A stretch of 64,000 bases of DNA from Paenibacillus donghaensis. Lineage in GTDB: Bacteria > Bacillota > Bacilli > Paenibacillales > Paenibacillaceae. The translations under genes were made by a program, and so were the position numbers. The stretch spans positions 2,480,001 to 2,544,000 of the forward strand of contig NZ_CP021780.1 of assembly GCF_002192415.1 (NCBI RefSeq), written 5' to 3'. The notes under the pieces are model-generated. The model saw only the letters and a list, made by a program, of their open reading frames with translations. It ran no database searches and was not told the DNA's origin. Positions within the stretch are counted from its first letter, which is position 1, and each line of letters begins with the position of its first letter. This document shows, piece by piece, positions 60,115 through 64,000 of this stretch.

Positions 60115-60720
60115 ATGGAGCGGATGTCCAAGAAAGACCGTCAGCAGACACTGATGCAGATCATTGCAGGCAACCCGTTTGTGACTGACAGAGAGTTGAC
60201 AAGACAACTGAAGGTCAGCATTCAGACGATCCGGCTGGACCGGCTGGAGCTGGGAATTCCCGAGCTGCGCGAACGGATGAAGCAGATGGCGGAGCATTCC
60301 CATGATCAGGTGCGTTCATTGCCTGCGGATGAGATTGTCGGCGATATTGTTGACTTGCAGCTGGACAAGAGCGGCATTTCCATATTCGAAATCAAGGAAG
60401 ACCATGTCTTCTCCAGAAATAACATTGCCCGGGGACATTATGTATTCGGACAAGCCAACTCGCTGGCGGTTGCTGTGATCAACGACGAGATCGCATTGAC
60501 GGCTTCGGCCGATATCCGCTTTGTGCGGATGGTCAGACTAGGCGAGAAATGCATCGCCAAGGCGCAGGTCCGTTCCCTTGCAGGCCGCGGAGGCAAAGCA
60601 GAGGTGGACGTCTTCACCTATGTGGGGGAAGAGCTGGTATTTCAGGGCCATTTTGTAGTCTACCGGTCCGCTATAGAAGAGAACAGTGAAGGGGGAAACC
60701 GCAATGCGGATCGCCATTGA
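60115..60720 (+). CDS. fapR: fatty-acid biosynthesis repressor FapR
   Basis: 201 residues, ATG at 60115 nine bases after AGGAGGTG. N-terminal HTH (TDRELTRQLKVSIQTIRLDR) and a C-terminal hot-dog domain (IARGHYVFGQANSLAVAVI) that binds malonyl-CoA. Represses its own operon through the site at 60006. Overlaps plsX by 17 bases. Confidence 0.95.
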   Translation: MERMSKKDRQQTLMQIIAGNPFVTDRELTRQLKVSIQTIRLDRLELGIPELRERMKQMAEHSHDQVRSLPADEIVGDIVDLQLDKSGISIFEIKEDHVFSRNNIARGHYVFGQANSLAVAVINDEIALTASADIRFVRMVRLGEKCIAKAQVRSLAGRGGKAEVDVFTYVGEELVFQGHFVVYRSAIEENSEGGNRNADRH

Positions 60721-61693
60721 TGCGATGGGCGGGGACAACGCTCCTGAATGTAACGTAGAGGGTGCGTTGTCCGCGGCCGCGGAGTGGAAAGACACGCAGA
60801 TCGTGCTGGTCGGCGATGAAGCGAGACTTGCGCCGCTGCTGAAGAACAAACCGGACAATGTAAGTGTGCGTCACGCTGCCGACGTTATCGGCGCTGAAGA
60901 CGAGCCGGTGAAGGCCGTTCGCCGCAAAAAGGATTCATCCATGGTGGTTGCCGGCCGGATGGTACGCGAGGGAGAAGCGGATGCGATGATCTCCTCCGGC
61001 AATACCGGAGCGCTGATGACGACCGGACTGCTTATTGTAGGCCGGATGCAGGGCATCGAACGCCCGGCGCTCGCGCCGATGATTCCTACGCTTGATGACG
61101 TGGGAGTGCTGGCACTTGATCTTGGCGCCAATATGGATGCAACGCCGCAGCATCTTGCCCAGTACGCCCTGATGGGCAGTGTTTATCGCAGCAAGGTTCA
61201 CGGCATTCAGAAGCCGAGAGTAGGACTGCTGAACGTCGGCACAGAGCCGGGCAAAGGCAATGAATTGACCAAGGAAGCTTATCCGCTGCTGGAGAATCTG
61301 GCTGGTATTCATTTTGTCGGCAATGTCGAAGCGCGTGATGTCTTAACCGGAAATTGCGATGTGCTGGTCTGCGACGGCTTCGCCGGGAATATCCTGCTGA
61401 AGACGCTGGAAGGAACGGCTGGCGCGATGTTCAAGCTGCTCAAGGAGCAGTTCAGCCGTTCGTTGAAGACCAAGCTGGGCGCAGCGATGCTGATGCCTGA
61501 GCTGAGAAGCCTCAAGGGCAAGATGGATTACAAGGAGCACGGTGGCGCACCTTTGCTTGGCCTTAGCGGCCTGGTGGTGAAGGGCCACGGCTCTTCAGAC
61601 GGCACGGCGGTCAAGAATGCAGTCAGACAGGCGAGAATCGCCCTGATGGCAGACCTGGTCCCCAGTATATCTAAGGAAATTAGTGGGAAGTGA
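60704..61693 (+). CDS. plsX: phosphate acyltransferase PlsX
   Basis: 329 residues, ATG at 60704 after AGGGGGA. MRIAIDAMGGDNAPE and SGNTGALMTTGLLIVGR are family hallmarks, with VCDGFAGNILLKTLEG near the end. Converts acyl-ACP to acyl-phosphate for phosphatidic acid synthesis. Peripheral membrane enzyme. Second gene of the fap operon. Confidence 0.96.
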   Translation: MRIAIDAMGGDNAPECNVEGALSAAAEWKDTQIVLVGDEARLAPLLKNKPDNVSVRHAADVIGAEDEPVKAVRRKKDSSMVVAGRMVREGEADAMISSGNTGALMTTGLLIVGRMQGIERPALAPMIPTLDDVGVLALDLGANMDATPQHLAQYALMGSVYRSKVHGIQKPRVGLLNVGTEPGKGNELTKEAYPLLENLAGIHFVGNVEARDVLTGNCDVLVCDGFAGNILLKTLEGTAGAMFKLLKEQFSRSLKTKLGAAMLMPELRSLKGKMDYKEHGGAPLLGLSGLVVKGHGSSDGTAVKNAVRQARIALMADLVPSISKEISGK

Positions 61694-61701
61694 GTGAGAA
61701 C

Positions 61702-62691
61702 ATGAAACAGTTGCGGCCAGTAGGAATCCTTGGTACAGGTAAATATGTACCCGAGAAGATTTTGACCAACAGTGACCTGGAGAAGATTGTAGACACCAAT
61801 GATGAATGGATTGTTACCCGCACGGGAATCCGGGAGAGACATATCGCCGCTCCTGAGGAGGCCACTTCGGATCTTGCCTATCAGGCTGCGCTGAACGCGC
61901 TGAAGTCGGCAGGTATGAAGGCGGAAGACCTTGATCTTATTATTATTGCAACGGTAACACCGGATCATACTTTTCCATCTACAGCCTGTATCCTTCAGGA
62001 TAAGCTGGGCGCCAAGGGAGCCGCGGCTTTTGACCTGTCGGCAGCCTGCTCTGGATTTGTCTATAGTCTGGCCACAGCGGTGGGATTCATCCAGAACGGG
62101 ATGTACAACAATGCGCTGATTATCGGTGCGGATACCTTGTCGCGGATTACGGATTACACCGACCGCAATACCTGCATTCTGTTCGGCGACGGAGCCGGTG
62201 CGGTTATTATCGGTGAAGTGCCGGAAGGGCGCGGCTTCCAATCGTTTGATCTGGGAGCTGAAGGCTCCGGCGGCAGCCTGCTGAATCTCGAAGCGGGCGG
62301 CTCCCGTCATCCGGCCTCGCAGCAGACTGTAGAGAATAAGAAACATTTCATCTATATGAACGGCCGTGAGGTGTTCAAGTTCGCGGTGCGGATGATGGGC
62401 TCGGCCACCGAACGCGTGCTGACCAAGGCCGGGATCACCAAGGATGATATCGATCTGTTTGTGCCGCATCAGGCCAACATCCGGATTATCCAGTCCGCGA
62501 TGCAGCGTCTGGATTTGCCTGTGGAGAAGGTTGTTATTAATGTAGATAAGTATGCGAATACCTCAGCGGCCTCCATTCCGCTGGCATTGGTTGAAGCTGC
62601 AGAAGCGGGCCGCATGAAGGCCGGAGACACGGTGCTGATGGTTGGATTTGGCGGCGGCCTGACTTGGGGCGCATCCGTGCTGATCTGGTAA
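61702..62691 (+). CDS. fabH: beta-ketoacyl-ACP synthase III
   Basis: 329 residues from ATG at 61702 (GTG at 61690 adds four codons). Cys in DLSAACSGFVYSLA near 112, His in VPHQANIRI, Asn in DKYANTSAASIPLAL complete the triad. Starts fatty-acid synthesis by condensing acyl-CoA with malonyl-ACP; branched-chain primers are expected in this group. Confidence 0.96.
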   Translation: MKQLRPVGILGTGKYVPEKILTNSDLEKIVDTNDEWIVTRTGIRERHIAAPEEATSDLAYQAALNALKSAGMKAEDLDLIIIATVTPDHTFPSTACILQDKLGAKGAAAFDLSAACSGFVYSLATAVGFIQNGMYNNALIIGADTLSRITDYTDRNTCILFGDGAGAVIIGEVPEGRGFQSFDLGAEGSGGSLLNLEAGGSRHPASQQTVENKKHFIYMNGREVFKFAVRMMGSATERVLTKAGITKDDIDLFVPHQANIRIIQSAMQRLDLPVEKVVINVDKYANTSAASIPLALVEAAEAGRMKAGDTVLMVGFGGGLTWGASVLIW

Positions 62692-62721
62692 GCGGAACGT
62701 TAGGGAAGGAGATTAGTTATT

Positions 62722-63645
62722 TTGGGTAAAATAGCATTTGTATTTCCCGGGCAAGGTGCACAGGCAGTTGGCATGGGTAAGGATGTATATGATGCGAAGC
62801 CGAAGAGCCGCGAGGTGTTTGAGGAAGGCGATAAAGTGCTTGGTTTTGCGCTCAGCCAGCTTGTTTTCACAGGACCTGAGAGTGAACTGAAGCAGACGGT
62901 GAATACACAGCCGGCCCTGCTCACAACAAGCGTAGCTTATTACAGAGCCATGCTTGATATGGGGGTTAAGCCGGATTATGTGGCTGGACACAGTCTGGGG
63001 GAATACAGCGCGCTTGTGGTGGCCGGTGTATTGTCTTACAGCGATGCCGTTCGGCTGGTGCGGCTGCGCGGACAGTTTATGGAAGAAGCGGTTCCAGAAG
63101 GACAGGGGGCAATGGCGGCGGTGCTTGGCGCCGACCGCGAAGCCTTGAACGAGCTGTGCCGGTTGATTACGGCAGAGAGCGGTCTTGTGGAGCTGGCCAA
63201 CATTAACTGTCCCGGCCAGATCGTCGTTTCCGGTTCGGAAGCGGGCGTCAGTGCAGTCGTGCAGCGCGTGAAGGAAGCCGGCGGCAAGCGGGCGATCCCG
63301 CTGGAGGTCAGCGGACCGTTTCACTCTTCGCTGATGAAGTCGGCCGCAGACCGCTTGGCGGTAGAGTTGCAGCAGGTTACTCTCAATAAGCCTGCAGTTC
63401 CGGTTGTAATGAATGTTACGGCTGCGCCGGTGACCGATCCCGAAGAGATCCGTGAGCTGCTGGTCCGCCAGGTCTACTCGCCGGTGCTCTGGCATGACAG
63501 TGTGGACTATCTGATTGCTAACGGGGTAGATACCATTGTCGAGATTGGATCGGGTAGTGTGCTGACAGGCCTGGTCCGCAAGATAGACAAAGGACTGAAG
63601 CTGATTAATATCAACAGTTTGGAAAGTACCCAGGCTGCCTGGTAG
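62722..63645 (+). CDS. fabD: malonyl-CoA:ACP transacylase
   Basis: 307 residues starting TTG at 62722 after AAGGAG. VFPGQGAQAVGMGKD at the start, nucleophile Ser in VAGHSLGEYSALV, active-site His in VSGPFHSSLM. Moves malonyl groups from CoA to ACP. Fourth gene of the fap operon. Confidence 0.96.
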   Translation: MGKIAFVFPGQGAQAVGMGKDVYDAKPKSREVFEEGDKVLGFALSQLVFTGPESELKQTVNTQPALLTTSVAYYRAMLDMGVKPDYVAGHSLGEYSALVVAGVLSYSDAVRLVRLRGQFMEEAVPEGQGAMAAVLGADREALNELCRLITAESGLVELANINCPGQIVVSGSEAGVSAVVQRVKEAGGKRAIPLEVSGPFHSSLMKSAADRLAVELQQVTLNKPAVPVVMNVTAAPVTDPEEIRELLVRQVYSPVLWHDSVDYLIANGVDTIVEIGSGSVLTGLVRKIDKGLKLININSLESTQAAW

Positions 63646-63678
63646 CAGACCTTGCAGCGATTTGAAAGGAGCTTCCCT

Positions 63679-64000
63679 ATGTTCTCAGCATTAAAGGGCC
63701 AGACGGCTCTGGTTACCGGCGGTTCACGCGGAATTGGCCGCAGCATCGCGCTTGCGCTTGCAGAGCACGGCGTTAAGGTCGCTGTGAATTATGCCGGAAA
63801 TGAAGCCGCCGCCCTGGATACCGTAGCCCGGATCGTAGAACTCGGCTCGGAAGGCATTGCCCTGAAGGGTGATGTCGGCAACCTGGAGCAGGCTGACAGT
63901 CTGGTCAAGGAAGTGATTTCCACCTGGGGCAGAATCGACATTCTTGTCAACAATGCCGGGATTACCAGGGACAATCTGATCATGCGCATGAAAGAAGAAG
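63679..64000 (+). CDS. fabG: 3-oxoacyl-ACP reductase, 3' end outside window
   Basis: ATG at 63679 after AAAGGAG; 107 codons are present. SDR cofactor motif TGGSRGIGRSIALAL and NNAG in DILVNNAGITRDNL. The catalytic Ser-Tyr-Lys lies beyond the window. NADPH-dependent reductase of the elongation cycle. Confidence 0.95.
   Translation, partial: MFSALKGQTALVTGGSRGIGRSIALALAEHGVKVAVNYAGNEAAALDTVARIVELGSEGIALKGDVGNLEQADSLVKEVISTWGRIDILVNNAGITRDNLIMRMKEE

Overview
The window looks like the chromosome of a Paenibacillus-type spore-forming Firmicute. The right end holds the order rsmD-coaD-ylbJ-ylbL-tmcAL(ylbM)-yceD-rpmF-fapR-plsX-fabH-fabD-fabG with a near-perfect FapR operator. Other supporting signs are a Trp T-box leader, a YjcZ-type small sporulation protein, CgeB-like glycosyltransferases, strong AGGAGG ribosome sites and frequent TTG/GTG starts. 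No organism name can be proved from the sequence alone.

Layout. 1-8.7 kb: the 3' part of a gene for an extreme Ala-Asp repeat protein, a small partner protein, then a surface-glycan operon (nucleotide-sugar dehydrogenase, CgeB-like glycosyltransferase, GT4 glycosyltransferase, acyltransferase-like protein, polysaccharide deacetylase) closed by a terminator. 9-11.5 kb: an ABC exporter pair behind a broken ABC-LytTR regulator, plus a serine-hydrolase fragment. 11.5-13.9 kb: a SecA2-type translocase ATPase. 13.9-17.6 kb: a small AT-rich island with a stand-alone TOPRIM protein between a decayed and an intact copy of a rhodanese gene, next to a scar of the tmRNA gene 3' end. 17.8-24.3 kb: a SUKH-like gene, trpS under T-box control, repeat-rich intergenic DNA, and a five-gene double ABC operon with a YtrA-like repressor and matching inverted repeat. 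24.4-27.5 kb: PilZ, Qnr-like pentapeptide-repeat and diguanylate cyclase genes. 27.7-34.2 kb: nitrite assimilation (TrpD-like protein and ANTAR regulator leftward; nirB-nirD-nirC-sumT rightward), with an ANTAR-type two-hairpin attenuator before nirB. 34.2-36.3 kb: lysin remnant and holin, YjcZ, a Ser/Thr kinase, and a 25-codon membrane peptide.

36.5-53.6 kb is mobile DNA: a decayed integrase-bearing remnant followed in tandem by a 14.6-kb element bounded by identical 54-bp direct repeats. The intact element carries integrase, repressor, an operator/promoter block, several excisionase-like HTH proteins, a replication protein with internal iterons, an ArpU-like regulator, an HK97-type prohead protease and capsid protein, a His-rich fibre-like protein and a proteasome-like Ntn hydrolase. 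I saw no terminase, portal or full tail module, so it resembles a phage satellite or a strongly reduced prophage. It also carries HEPN-like and transglutaminase-like cargo.

The strangest structure is a pair of related arrays of short, mutually different hairpins (10 in the remnant, 15 in the element), each framed by T-run/A-run flanks and showing compensatory changes between the two copies. I recognise no described family for it. Other candidates for new biology are the stand-alone TOPRIM protein, the phage-encoded proteasome-like protein and the Ala-Asp repeat protein near glycan and SecA2 genes.
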